This document shows positions 14,638-26,200 of a stretch of 64,000 nucleotides of DNA, one piece after another (position 1 is the first letter of the stretch; every line of letters begins with the position of its first letter). This DNA comes from Stenotrophomonas sp. Iso1. GTDB lineage: Bacteria; Pseudomonadota; Gammaproteobacteria; Xanthomonadales; Xanthomonadaceae. The notes under the pieces are model-generated. The model searched no databases and was not told the origin of the DNA. It saw nothing but the letters and a program-made list of their open reading frames with translations. Both the position numbers and the translations under genes were made by a program. The DNA lies in NCBI RefSeq assembly GCF_027497995.1, contig NZ_JAODBT010000001.1, positions 806,001-870,000 of the forward strand, given 5' to 3'.

Positions 14638-17271
14638 GTGATTGGAGATCGATTGAGCGCGGCGATACGCCAGGCGTTGCAGCAACCATTGCGCATGCCT
14701 GGGAACCCGGCACCCGCCTTGTGCATGTTGCTGGCGGGCATGGCCTTCATGCAGCATGCCGTGGCTGCGCCTGCACCTGTAATCAACCTCGGCGAGCAAG
14801 CGCTGCAGACCCGCACAACGGCCGCCAGGACCGCAGCGCCGGAGCAGGCCCAGTTCAATGCGGGTTTGTTGTCAGGTGATGCAAAGCAGGTGGATCTGTC
14901 GGCGTTCCGCGATGGCAATCCGATGGTGGCTGGCGACTATCGCCTGGACATCTACGTTAACGGCATGTGGCAAGGCCGCCGCGACCTGGTGTTCAAAGCG
15001 GATGCTCAAGGCCGCGTGGATGCCTGTCTGGATATGGCATTGCTGGAAGAGCTGGGCGTGGACACCACCCAGTTTCCGCAGGAGACAACAGCCAATGCGT
15101 CCGCCACCGAGCGCTGCCTGCCGGTGCTCAAGCGCATCCCGGATGCATTCGGTACCTATGACAGCGGCAATCTTCGTTATGACCTGAGCATTCCGCAGGC
15201 CTACATGCACCGCAAAGCGCGCGGCTACGTCAACCCGGCGTTGTGGGACCGCGGTATCAATGCAGGCTTCGTGGGCTACAGCTTCAACGCGGTGGACAGT
15301 GACAGCCGTCTGTCCGATGGCGGGCGCAACCGCAATGCTTATCTGGGCTTGAATGCCGGCCTGAATCTTGGCGGATGGCAGCTGCGCCACGATTCCAATC
15401 TGACCTGGGCGGAAGGCCAGGGCCGCCAATGGCAAAGCATCGCCACGTATGTGCAGCGCGGCATCGCGCCACTGGGCGGTCAGTTGACCTTGGGTGAGGC
15501 TTATACCAATGGTGAGCTGTTTGATTCCATCGGTTATCGCGGTGCAAGCCTGGCCAGTGATGACCGCATGCTGCCGGACGCATTGCGCGGTTACGCGCCG
15601 GTGGTCCGTGGTATCGCGCAGACCAATGCCAAGGTGGAAGTCCGACAAAACCAGCAGCTGATTTACTCGGCCACGGTTTCGCCGGGCAATTTCGTCATTG
15701 ATGATCTCTACCCGACCGGCTATGGCGGTGATCTGGAGGTCAGCGTGATCGAAGCCGACGGCCGTCGCAGCGAGTTCAAGGTGCCGTTCGGTTCCGTTGC
15801 ACAGATGCTGCGCGAAGGTGTGTCGCGCTATGCATTCACTGCCGGCCAGGTGCGCAATGACCAACTGCGTGACGATCCATGGCTGATGCAGGCAACGTAT
15901 CAGCGCGGCGTCGGAAACCAGGTCACCTTGTACGGCGGCAGCGCATTGAGCGAAGGCTATACCTCATTGCTGTATGGCGCGGGCCTGGCCACGCCGATCG
16001 GCGCCTTCGCCGCAGATATCACACATGCACGCACGCAGTTGCGCCAAGCCGGCAAGCGGCAGGGCGCGAGCGTACGGTTGAGCTACAGCCAGATGATCAG
16101 CGAGACCAGTACCAGCTTCACGCTGGCGGCTTACCGCTACTCAACGTCGGGCTTCTACAGCCTGCAGGACGCGCTGTATGCGCGTGATGCAGAGAGTCGT
16201 GGGTTCGACTCCGAAGCGCGTGGCCGCCAGCGCAGCCAGTTTCAGCTCACGTTGAATCAGCCATTGGGCAAACGCTGGGGTGCGTTGTATCTGACCGGTG
16301 CAGTACGCGACTTTTACGGAACTGATGGCACCACCAAGCAGTACCAGATGGGTTACAACAACGCCTGGCGCGCGCTGAACTTTGGGTTCTCGGCCATCCG
16401 CACTGAAGAAGGCCTGCAGCGCCGCGGGGATACGCAGTATCTGTTGAGCATGAGTATGGCGCTGGGCCGTGGCGAACGACCGATGTCGATCAGCGCGGAC
16501 GTGGGCTTGCGCGGCGATGGCGGTTACGACAGCAGTCGCATCGGTATCACCGGCGCGGCAGGCGTGGACAACAACGCCTCCTACGGTGTGACTCTGGCGG
16601 ATCGGCATGGGGCCGGAACCACCGCCACCGCCAATGCCGAATACCGCAGCCGCTATGCCGGCTTGTACGGCTCCTACAGTCATGGTGACGATTTCCGCCA
16701 GGCGTCGTTGGGTGCCACCGGAAGCCTGGTGGTGCATAAGGGCGGCATTACTCTCACCCCGCAACGCGGCGAGACCATGGTGCTGATCGAAGCCCCCGGT
16801 GCACGCGATGCGCGCGTGGAGAATGCACCGGGCCTGCGCGTGGATGGTCGTGGCTTTGCCGTGGTGCCGTATGTGTCGCCGTATCGGCTCAACACCGTCA
16901 CGCTCGATCCACAGGGTATGTCGCACGAGGTGGAGCTGCAGAACAGCAGTCAGACTGTGGCGCCATTTGCCGGCGCCATCAGTTACCTGCGCTTCGATAC
17001 GCGCAAGGGTCGCGCGCTGTTGATCCAGGTGCGCAACGCTGACGGTACGACCTTGCCCTTTGGTGCCCAGGTCAAGGATGCGCAAGGCCAGCCGGTTGGC
17101 ATGGTCGGGCAGGGCAGTCGCCTGTATGTGCGCACTGAGCAGGACAACGGGCGCCTGCTGGTCGAATGGGGCACCGCACCGGACCAGCGTTGCACGGTGG
17201 ATTACCAGGCTCCTGTCGCAACCAGTGGCGAAAAATCCGGTTTCACTCTGATGGAGGCTGCATGTCGATGA
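14638..17271 (+). CDS. Fimbrial outer-membrane usher protein
   Basis: From the GTG at 14638 the usher is 877 residues. It has a hydrophobic signal segment (ALCMLLAGMAFMQHAVAA), the PapC N-terminal domain (FNAGLLSGDAKQVDLSAFRDG), a 24-strand pore region with a plug domain, the motif GNFVIDDLYPTGYGGDLEV and the C-terminal domains ending CTVDYQAP...FTLMEAACR with a Cys pair. It secretes and assembles chaperone-bound pilins. I chose 14638 for its GAAGGA Shine-Dalgarno at 8 bases. A TTG at 14587 overlapping the chaperone stop would extend it, giving an unusually long leader. The tip subunit gene overlaps its end. Confidence 0.93.
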   Translation: MIGDRLSAAIRQALQQPLRMPGNPAPALCMLLAGMAFMQHAVAAPAPVINLGEQALQTRTTAARTAAPEQAQFNAGLLSGDAKQVDLSAFRDGNPMVAGDYRLDIYVNGMWQGRRDLVFKADAQGRVDACLDMALLEELGVDTTQFPQETTANASATERCLPVLKRIPDAFGTYDSGNLRYDLSIPQAYMHRKARGYVNPALWDRGINAGFVGYSFNAVDSDSRLSDGGRNRNAYLGLNAGLNLGGWQLRHDSNLTWAEGQGRQWQSIATYVQRGIAPLGGQLTLGEAYTNGELFDSIGYRGASLASDDRMLPDALRGYAPVVRGIAQTNAKVEVRQNQQLIYSATVSPGNFVIDDLYPTGYGGDLEVSVIEADGRRSEFKVPFGSVAQMLREGVSRYAFTAGQVRNDQLRDDPWLMQATYQRGVGNQVTLYGGSALSEGYTSLLYGAGLATPIGAFAADITHARTQLRQAGKRQGASVRLSYSQMISETSTSFTLAAYRYSTSGFYSLQDALYARDAESRGFDSEARGRQRSQFQLTLNQPLGKRWGALYLTGAVRDFYGTDGTTKQYQMGYNNAWRALNFGFSAIRTEEGLQRRGDTQYLLSMSMALGRGERPMSISADVGLRGDGGYDSSRIGITGAAGVDNNASYGVTLADRHGAGTTATANAEYRSRYAGLYGSYSHGDDFRQASLGATGSLVVHKGGITLTPQRGETMVLIEAPGARDARVENAPGLRVDGRGFAVVPYVSPYRLNTVTLDPQGMSHEVELQNSSQTVAPFAGAISYLRFDTRKGRALLIQVRNADGTTLPFGAQVKDAQGQPVGMVGQGSRLYVRTEQDNGRLLVEWGTAPDQRCTVDYQAPVATSGEKSGFTLMEAACR

Positions 17272-18290
17272 ATCTTCCCCCGCGACGGATCTGCCTTGCG
17301 GTGGTTGCGGTGCTCGGCTGTGTCGCTGCACCTTCGGCTTTGGCCAACTGCGTGCTCAGATCGAACACATTCGTACCGCAGGACGTGCAGATGGACATGG
17401 GCCAGGTGGTGATCCTGCCGGGCACGCCCATCGGCGGTGTCATCAAGGAGCTGAGGGTAGCGATCAATCAGCGCAGTAGCGTCGCCAACTGTACGGGTGG
17501 AGGCAGCGCCATGGGGCGCTACGTCAACGCGGCGCAGCAGATCCCGGTACCGGGCTTTGCCAATGTCTTTGCCACGGACGTGGCGGGCGTTGGCATTCGC
17601 GTGTACCGCGATTCGGGCCAAATCCAAGCCTACTACCCGCACACTCTTCTGCTTTCAAATACCAGTCTGGTTGACCTCGCGGGCGGCACCTTCCGTGTAG
17701 AGCTGATCAAGACGGCGGCACAGACCGGCTCCGGCGTCATCGCGCCCAATGGCCGCTTCACCACCTATTACTATGATGGGAATGGATCGCGCTTTCCGGT
17801 GCTGACATCTACCTTCAAGGGTTCGGGAACTACCGTGGTCAACGCCAGCTGCCAGGTGCAGGCCGGCAGCCGCAATATCGTGGTGGACTTTGGCTCGGTA
17901 CCGAACACGACGTTCAACGGCGTTGGATCGCGTGCCGTCGACCGCGATTTCGATATCCAGCTCACCTGTCAGGGAAGCAATCTGCCGCAGTACCAGAGCC
18001 CGGTGTCCATCCGCCTGGATGCCACACAGGACAGCTCAAATCGGCCCGGCGTACTGGCGCTGGCAGCAGGCGGCAACCGTGCGACACGCATTGGCATTGA
18101 AGTGGTGCAGCGCGAAGGCGCGGTCGAGAGCCAGCTGCGTTTTGGCGAGGCAGTGCCCATTGGAAGGACCGTTGTCGGTAGCAACACCCTGACCTTGCCG
18201 CTACGTGCGCGCTATATCCAGACCGTCGCCGGCACCGTAGGGCCCGGCACTGCCAGCGGCAGCGCCACCTTCACCATCGAATATAAATAA
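17262..18290 (+). CDS. Fimbrial tip/adhesin-type subunit
   Basis: This 342-residue protein has a signal peptide (ending APSALA before NCVLRSN). The size and architecture suit a two-domain tip adhesin: an N-terminal lectin-like half (residues about 30-175) and a C-terminal pilin domain starting near VNASCQVQAGSRNIVVDFGSVP. That half has the second conserved Cys (DIQLTCQG) and the donor strand ASGSATFTIEYK. It would be the adhesive end of the fimbria. It overlaps the usher by 10 bases (ATG at 17262 with GGAGG 4 bases away); the ATG at 17268 (ATGA overlap, spacing 10) is an equal alternative. The receptor cannot be predicted. Confidence 0.85.
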   Translation: MSMNLPPRRICLAVVAVLGCVAAPSALANCVLRSNTFVPQDVQMDMGQVVILPGTPIGGVIKELRVAINQRSSVANCTGGGSAMGRYVNAAQQIPVPGFANVFATDVAGVGIRVYRDSGQIQAYYPHTLLLSNTSLVDLAGGTFRVELIKTAAQTGSGVIAPNGRFTTYYYDGNGSRFPVLTSTFKGSGTTVVNASCQVQAGSRNIVVDFGSVPNTTFNGVGSRAVDRDFDIQLTCQGSNLPQYQSPVSIRLDATQDSSNRPGVLALAAGGNRATRIGIEVVQREGAVESQLRFGEAVPIGRTVVGSNTLTLPLRARYIQTVAGTVGPGTASGSATFTIEYK

Positions 18291-18411
18291 AGGCAGCGGT
18301 GCGGGGCGCTGTCGCGTCGTACGGCTCCGACGCAGCTGTCGGTGATGGATGGCCGTGTGTGCATCGGCCGTTCTAGAATGCGCCCTTGCCATCGGGGGAA
18401 GGTGCAGGGTG

Positions 18412-19203
18412 ATGCACGACAACAGCCGCTGTATCAATTGCGAACGGGCCGTCGCTGACGCCGCGCAGAAGTTCTGCCCGAACTGCGGCCAGCCCACGCC
18501 TGCGCACCGCATCGATTGGCATTTTCTCGGCCATGAGCTTGAGCACAGCGTGCTGCACATGGATCGCGGCATTCTGTATTCGCTCAAGCAGCTGATGCTG
18601 CGCCCGGGCCCGTTGCTGCGTGACTACATCGAAGGCCGCCGTGGCAATCAGGTCAAGCCACTGCTGTTGATCACAGTGATGTCGGCAGTGGTGGTGCTGT
18701 TGAACCGCCTGGTGGTCGGTACGGGGATGATGGACATGAGTGGCTCGGTAAATTCCACCGGGGCACTGAACACCAGCGCGGAAGCGCAGGCGCTGATGTC
18801 GGGGTTCATGTCAGCAAGTCGTTCGGTGGGTGACTGGATCAACGCACACTTTGCTGCCTTTACCCTGCTGCTGTTGCCGATAGAAGCGTCAGTGAAGTGG
18901 TTGGTGTTCCGCCGTTACAGCAAGCTGAATTACCCCGAATGGCTGGTGATCACCGCATTGCTCACCGTGCAGGTTTTTGTCATCTGGACGGTGTTGATCC
19001 TGCTCTAGCGCTGGCTTCCGCACACCCAGCTATGGGCAGGTCTGCTGGGGGTGATCTACGGCGTGTGCTCGCTGGTGCAGTACTTTCAAGGGCGCTCGGC
19101 GTGGCAGACCACTTGGCGTGCCCTGCTGGCCTACCTGGTGTTTTCAGTGATCAGTTACGCCCTGATTCTGGTCGTGACGTTTGCACTGATGTGGGTGATG
19201 TAA
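18412..19203 (+). pseudogene. DUF3667-like zinc-ribbon membrane protein interrupted by an in-frame TAG
   Basis: The protein begins MHDNSRCINCERAVADAAQKFCPNCG, a CxxC...CxxC zinc ribbon, followed by HRIDWHFLGHELEHSVLHMDRGILYSLKQL and several membrane helices, as in DUF3667 proteins. After residue 198 (TVLILL) a TAG at 19006-19008 ends the frame. The same frame then continues for 64 codons (RWLPHTQLWAGLLGVIYG...WVM) to TAA at 19201-19203. This stretch contains further hydrophobic segments and the RSAWQTTWRALLAYL motif expected at the family's C-terminus. A single C-to-T change (CAG to TAG) would explain it. The shortened 198-residue protein may still be made. Function of the family is unknown to me. 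Confidence 0.7.
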
Positions 19204-19244
19204 AACCACGGCCCGGCGCCGCTTCGAGCGGCGCTGGCCCGCGT

Positions 19245-20561
<1,317 letters not shown>

Positions 20562-20589
20562 GGGGGATTCCGTTGAATTGGCGGCTGTC

Positions 20590-20612
20590 TCCTTTCCCCC
20601 TGCGGGAAAGGA
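20590..20612 (-). promoter_or_regulatory. Hairpin in the leader of the purine permease gene
   Basis: Nine-base perfect arms (TCCTTTCCC / GGGAAAGGA) flank a five-base loop, 28-51 bases upstream of the permease start. It has no T-run and does not match the purine riboswitch core. It may be a transcript stabiliser or a common intergenic element. Confidence 0.35.
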
Positions 20613-20769
20613 TGCCGGAGGCAGAAGAGGGCGCGGCGAAGCTGCGTGACAGCTTCTGTGCGCGTGCTGCCCGGCGGCGCACGCACAGACATTCCCTCTC
20701 TCCGACCCCTCTTCCATGACCGGCGAGGGGTTTGAAGGCGGTGCCCGTGCAATGAACGGGGAGCCGCGT

Positions 20770-20801
20770 AAAAGCAGACGGCCGCACTGGGCGGCCGTCT
20801 G
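20770..20801 (-). terminator. Rho-independent terminator of ettA
   Basis: An 11-base perfect stem (CAGACGGCCGC / GCGGCCGTCTG) with a five-base loop lies 10 bases after the ettA stop. On the minus strand it is followed by CTTTT. Confidence 0.8.
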
Positions 20802-20810
20802 GTAGGGCTC

Positions 20811-22475
20811 TTACTTGAGCGCCTTGAAGCGCAGGCGCTTCGGCGCGGCGTCGTCGCCCATGCGGCGGCGCTTGTCTTCTTCGTACTCGCGGTAGTTGCC
20901 CTGGAAGAACTCCACGTGCGAATCACCTTCGAACGCTAGGATGTGGGTCGCGATGCGATCCAGGAACCAGCGGTCATGCGAAATCACGAACGTGTTGCCC
21001 GGGAACTCCAGCAGCGCATCTTCCAGCGCACGCAGGGTTTCGATGTCCAGATCGTTGGACGGTTCGTCGAGCAGCAGCACGTTGCCACCCTGCAGCAGGG
21101 TCTTGGCCATGTGCAGGCGGCCACGCTCACCACCAGACAGCGAACCGACCAGCTTCTGCTGGTCCTGGCCCTTGAAGTTGAAGCGGCCGATGTAGGCACG
21201 CGACTGGATCTCGACACCGTTGATGTTGAGGATGTCCAGGCCGCCAGCGATTTCCTGGAACACGTTGTGGTTGCCTTCCAGCGCGTCGCGGCTCTGGTCC
21301 ACGTAGGACAGCTTCACGGACGGGCCGACCACGATCTCGCCGGTATCGGGCTTTTCCTGGCCGGTGATCATCTTGAACAGGGTCGACTTACCGGCACCAT
21401 TGGGGCCGATGATGCCCACGATCGCGCCGCCCGGGACCAGGAAATTCAGGTCGTCGAACAGCAGGCGGTCGCCGAACTTCTTGGAGACGTTCTTGAACTC
21501 CATCACCGCATTGCCCAGGCGCTCGCCCGGCGGGATGAAGATTTCATTGGTCTCGTTGCGCTTCTGGTAATCGACCGACTGCAGTTCTTCCAGGCGGGCC
21601 AGACGGGCCTTGCCCTTGGTACGGCCGCCCTTCGCATTCTGGCGCGACCATTCCAGTTCCTTCTGGATCGCCTTCTGGCGGGATTTTTCCTGGTTGTCTT
21701 CCTGGCGGAGGCGGTCATCCTTCTGGGTCAGCCAGTCGGTGTAGTTGCCCTTCCACGGAATGCCACGGCCGCGGTCCAGTTCGAGGATCCACTCGGCGGC
21801 GTTGTCCAGGAAGTAGCGGTCATGGGTGACCGCCACGACGGTGCCGGTGTAGCGCGCCAGGAACTGTTCCAGCCATTCCACGGACTCGGCGTCCAGATGG
21901 TTGGTCGGTTCGTCGAGCAGCAGCATGTCCGGCTTCTGCAGCAGCAAGCGGCACAGCGCCACGCGGCGCTTCTCACCACCGGACAGGGTGCCGACGATGG
22001 CCTCCCACGGCGGCAGGCGCAGCGCATCGGCGGCCACGTCCAGCTGGTTTTCCAGGGTGTGCGCATCGCCGGCGGCGAGGATCGCCTCCAGGCGCTCCTG
22101 TTCCTTGGCCAGCTTGTCGAAATCGGCGCCTTCCTCGGCATATGCCAAGTACACCGCGTCGAGCTGGGCCTGGGCCTGCAGCACCTCGCCCACGCCTTCC
22201 TCGACCGCTTCACGCACGGTCTTGGTCGGGTCCAGCTCCGGTTCCTGGGCCAGATAGCCGACCTTGATGCCGGCCTGCGGACGGGCTTCGCCCTCGAAGT
22301 CAGTGTCCACGCCGGCCATGATCTTCAGGACGGTGGACTTGCCGGAGCCGTTCAGGCCCAACAGGCCGATCTTGGCGCCCGGGAAAAACGACAGCGAGAT
22401 GTCCTTGATGATCTGCCGCTTGGGCGGAACCACCTTGCTGACGCGGTTCATGGTGTAAATGTATTGCGAGGACAT
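20811..22475 (-). CDS. ettA: Energy-dependent translational throttle protein EttA (ABC-F)
   Basis: This 554-residue cytoplasmic ABC-F ATPase binds the ribosomal E site and adjusts early elongation to the ADP/ATP ratio. Its two ABC domains have Walker A GLNGSGKST (near residue 41) and GPNGAGKST, signatures LSGGEKRR and LSGGERGR, and Walker B DEPTNHLD and DEPSNDLD. They are separated by a basic linker with the EttA arm. It starts MSSQYIYTMNRVSKVVPPKRQ and ends PKRLRFKALK, as usual for EttA (about 555 residues). The ATG at 22475 sits before the first conserved strand; the longer upstream frame is not conserved-looking. Confidence 0.97.
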   Translation of the reverse strand: MSSQYIYTMNRVSKVVPPKRQIIKDISLSFFPGAKIGLLGLNGSGKSTVLKIMAGVDTDFEGEARPQAGIKVGYLAQEPELDPTKTVREAVEEGVGEVLQAQAQLDAVYLAYAEEGADFDKLAKEQERLEAILAAGDAHTLENQLDVAADALRLPPWEAIVGTLSGGEKRRVALCRLLLQKPDMLLLDEPTNHLDAESVEWLEQFLARYTGTVVAVTHDRYFLDNAAEWILELDRGRGIPWKGNYTDWLTQKDDRLRQEDNQEKSRQKAIQKELEWSRQNAKGGRTKGKARLARLEELQSVDYQKRNETNEIFIPPGERLGNAVMEFKNVSKKFGDRLLFDDLNFLVPGGAIVGIIGPNGAGKSTLFKMITGQEKPDTGEIVVGPSVKLSYVDQSRDALEGNHNVFQEIAGGLDILNINGVEIQSRAYIGRFNFKGQDQQKLVGSLSGGERGRLHMAKTLLQGGNVLLLDEPSNDLDIETLRALEDALLEFPGNTFVISHDRWFLDRIATHILAFEGDSHVEFFQGNYREYEEDKRRRMGDDAAPKRLRFKALK

Positions 22476-22692
22476 GAAGTCTCCGTAGCGCACGCCTGCC
22501 CCCGGTCCGGGACTGGACAGGGCCCAAGGCAAAAGGGAATGGGTAATTATAGCCGCAAGCCCACCGGGGCCGGCTGGGGCAGGGCGGCTTGCTGATTTGT
22601 GAATGGGAAAGTCCGGAAACGTTTCCAGCCGGAATCTGTTCATATCGTGTGAGCATTATGGAAACCGTCACCCAAACCTGCGAAGGCCACCC

Positions 22693-23175
22693 ATGAAGAT
22701 GAACCGATTCGTTGTCGCCGCGATGACCACCCTGCTGGCCTTTTGTGCAGCCGCTCCGGCCTTCGCTGCTGGCGACCGGGACAATGACCGTGGTCGTCAT
22801 GGCTGGGATGATCGTGGCCGTGGCCATGATCGCGGCCGTGGCAATGGCCATGACCGCCACAATGACCGCCGCGAGTGGCGCGATGACCGTCGCCATTACA
22901 GCAACGGCTACCGTGAGGGTTACCGCGACGCCCGCCATAACGACCGCCGCTACTACGCGCCGCCGCCGCGTGTGGTTTACCGCCCGTACGGTTTCGAGCG
23001 TGGCCACCGCTACAACAACTACTACGGCGGCCCGGTCTATGTGGTCAACGATTACAACCGCTACCACGTGCGCCGCCCGCCGCACGGTCACCGCTGGATC
23101 CGCGACGACCGCGGCAACATGCTGATGGTCGCCATCGCCACCGGGATCATTGCGGACATCGTGTTCAACCGTTGA
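22693..23175 (+). CDS. RcnB-like secreted Arg/Asp/His-rich protein
   Basis: This 160-residue protein has a Sec signal peptide (residues 1-25, ending APAFAA). A long stretch of Asp-Arg-Gly-His repeats (about residues 27-75) follows, then a Tyr/Asn-rich part and the C-terminal motif RPPHGHRWIRDDRGNMLMVAIATGII, typical of RcnB-family periplasmic proteins. E. coli RcnB takes part in nickel/cobalt homeostasis; no rcnA-like efflux gene is nearby, so that role is not supported here. It is divergent from ettA (217 bases) and ends in a bidirectional terminator. Confidence 0.75.
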   Translation: MKMNRFVVAAMTTLLAFCAAAPAFAAGDRDNDRGRHGWDDRGRGHDRGRGNGHDRHNDRREWRDDRRHYSNGYREGYRDARHNDRRYYAPPPRVVYRPYGFERGHRYNNYYGGPVYVVNDYNRYHVRRPPHGHRWIRDDRGNMLMVAIATGIIADIVFNR

Positions 23176-23204
23176 GTGGTGGCTAGTAGCTGCTGAACAA
23201 AAAA

Positions 23205-23228
23205 GGCGCATCGAAAGATGCGCCTTTT
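23205..23228. terminator. Bidirectional rho-independent terminator
   Basis: GGCGCATC-GAAA-GATGCGCC has a perfect 8-base stem with a stable GNRA tetraloop, flanked by A-run on the left and T-run on the right. It serves the convergent RcnB-like gene and the large adhesin gene. Confidence 0.9.
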
Positions 23229-23252
23229 CCATTTTCATTTACCGGCGGGCAA

Positions 23253-26200
23253 TCATTCCGGCTGACGAGTGAGGCATTGGATCTGCCCGAGCGACGTACA
23301 GGCATCGCTGGCCGGGGTGATGGCCGCCTCGTTCAAGCGGTACAGCGGTGCGTCTGACGAACCGGTGAGCGCGCGGGGTGCAGGCCTGCTCAGAGTGGCC
23401 GCTACTTCGCGGGCAACCTGCAGGTTCTGCCGGCTGGACACACCGGCGACGTCCAGCGTCCCTTCGCGATACGTGATGTCGTAGTTGCCCAGACGGGCAC
23501 CCTGCGCATCGCTGGCGAGAATGGCGTAGCCACCGGGTTGGGCGTTCAGATCACTGCCATCGCTGAACAGCCTGACGTCATCAATGGTGTCGCCGTTGAC
23601 CAAACCCTCTGCGGTGTAGCCGTTGAACGATGAGGACTGACCGATGCGCCTGCTGGCGTTGTTGGCCGAGATGATCAAGCCCGCCTTGCCGATGGACAGC
23701 ACGCCGTCGGTGTAGGTGATGTCGTAGTTGGACAGACCGGTGCCATCGGCATTGCTGGCGGTGATCGTGTAGTCGCCGACGTTGGCCGTCGCCGCAGTGC
23801 CATTGCTGCTCAGTGCGACGGAAGAAACAGCATCGTTGTTGAGCAGGCCATCAATGCTGTAACCGCCGAGGCCACCGTTCTGGCCGTAGGTCTTGTTGCC
23901 GTTGCCGGCAGTAATCGTCAGGCCGGCCTTGCCGATGGACAGGGTTCCATCGACATAAGTGATGTCGTAGTTCGACAAGCCGCTGCCATCTGCATTGCTG
24001 GCGGTGATGGTGTAGTTGCCGACGTTGGCGGTGGCCGCCGACCCGTTGCTGCCCAGTGCAACCGAGGACACGTTGTCGCTGTTGAGCAGGCCATCAATGC
24101 TGTAACCGCCGAGGCCACCGTTCTGGCCGTAGGTCTTGCTGCCGTTGCCGGCAGTAATCGTCAGGCCGGCCTTGCCGATGGACAGGGTTCCATCGACATA
24201 GGTGATGTCGTAGTTGGACAGACCGCTGCCATCGGCATTGCTGGCGGTGATCGTGTAGTCGCCGACGTTGGCGGTGGCCGCCGACCCGTTGCTGCCCAGT
24301 GCAACCGAGGACACGTTGTCGTTATTGAGCAGACCATTGACGCCATAGCCGCCGAGGCCACCGTTCTGGCCGTAGGTCTTGTTGCCGTTGCCGGCAGTAA
24401 TCGTCAGGCCGGCCTTGCCGATGGACAGGGTTCCATCGACATAGGTGATGTCGTAGTTGGACAGACCGGTGCCATCGGCATTGCTGGCGGTGATCGTGTA
24501 GTCGCCGACGTTGGCAGTGGCCGAGGTGCCGCCGCTGCCCAGATCGACGGACGTGAGCGTGTCACCGTTGACCAGACCGTTGGCGTTGTAGCCGCCGAGG
24601 CCGCCGTTCTGGCCGTAGGTCTTGTTGCCGTTGCCGGCGCTGATGATCAGGCTCCTTGGATCAATGGCCAGTTGGCCCGTGGCAAAGGCCAATGCGTAGC
24701 CGGATGCGGAGGTGTCCAGCGTGCCCTGACGGATATCGATCTGGTAGGGGCTGCCACTGACATTCGCACCGGCCGCCGCACCGGCCGAGGTGATCTCGGG
24801 TGTGCCGGTGAACAGGGCCATCGGGTCGTCGGTCTTGTAGGCGCCCAAGACCCCGGCCATTGCACCGCTCACGCTGAACGCATTGCCCAGGGCGAGGGTG
24901 TCGCCATAGGTCTTGCGCAAAGTGTTGGCCACGAAGGTCAGCGTTGGCTGCCAGGCAAACAGGTAGCGGTTTCCGCCTGCCGACGTGCCGGCAAACGCGG
25001 CGGTATTCCACACGGCAGTGTTGCCGCTGTCCAGGTGGCCGAACGTATGTGCAAGCGTGGGCGAGCTCAGGTAGATGTGCCAGCTGCCGTTGCCGTTCAG
25101 ACGGATGGCATCGGCCCCCGCGCGGTTGTCGAACAGCGCCTGGGTGGCCAGTGCAACGTCGTCGGCGAGAATGCGCCCGGTCAATCGCAGGTTGCCATCG
25201 GCGTCGGCCTTCAATTGGCCTGCGGTGATGTCGCCCAGCGACAGCGCGCCGGCCGTGGCGATCTCCGCGGTGCGGCCCTGGATTGTCACCACGTCGCCGA
25301 ACTGATTGTCCTTGCGGCCAAGCGTGATGGCGCCGCTGGAAATCAGGTCGCTGCGGCCATCCACCTGCAACGCGGCGTTCTGGCTGATGCCGGCACTGCC
25401 GGCACGCGCTCCGAAGTTACCCTTGGCACGCACGGTGTCGAGCAGCAGGCCATCGGCGCTGGTGACGGCGACGTTGCGACCGTCCAGCGTCACGCGGCCG
25501 CTGAAACGATTGCCGGCGTTGGCCAGGGTGATGTCGTCGGTTGCGACGAAGCGACTGTTGCCACCGACTTGCAGTGCGTCGGCCTGGGTGATCGCAGCGG
25601 AACTGTCGATCGACAGCGCCCCCTGCGCGGAGAGGCTGCCCAGGCGTACGCCATTGCCGCTGAGGGTGGCATCACGGGTGGCCTGCAACTGCTGCAGATC
25701 CAGCGCCGTGGCACTGGTCAGCACGACATCGCGGCCGCTGGCCTGCAGCGCGCTACCCAGTTGATTGCCGGCATTGCCGAGCACGATGTCGTTGCTGGCG
25801 GCCAGCTGGCTGTTGCTGCCGATGACCAGGCTGCCGCTTCCCTGGCGGATGTCACCGGCGCTTGCGCTGGCCACCAGCGCACCATCGATGCGGGCGTCAT
25901 CGATCAGCAGTGAGGCTGCATCGAGACCGGCCCTTCCCGCAATGTGGGCATCGGCCAGCGACAGGCTGGTCGCACTGCTGGCATCCAACGCGGCGACGTC
26001 GACGCCATCCAGCGCCAACGCCGACTGCGCGCCGATCCGCGCCTGCTTACCCTGCAATGCCACCGTGCCGCCAAACGTATTGGGCTCCGTGTCGAGTGTC
26101 AGATCGCCGCCGCTGCCGGCAGTGAAGCTGGCGTTGCCACCGACGTTGAGCACGCCGTTCTGGGCGAAGCCGCTGGTGCTGGCGATGTCGAGCCGGCCGC

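Noticed and set aside
20562..20770. Purine riboswitch before the permease
   Set aside because: I looked for the conserved three-way junction of purine aptamers and saw none; only a simple hairpin is present.
20943..22595. A 550-codon plus-strand frame opposite ettA
   Set aside because: ettA on the minus strand has all ABC-F motifs; the opposite frame has no family features and is a consequence of codon bias.
23435..24650. CRISPR array from the regular spacing of repeats in the adhesin gene
   Set aside because: The 243-base units are coding, in frame, with no short direct repeats separated by unique spacers.
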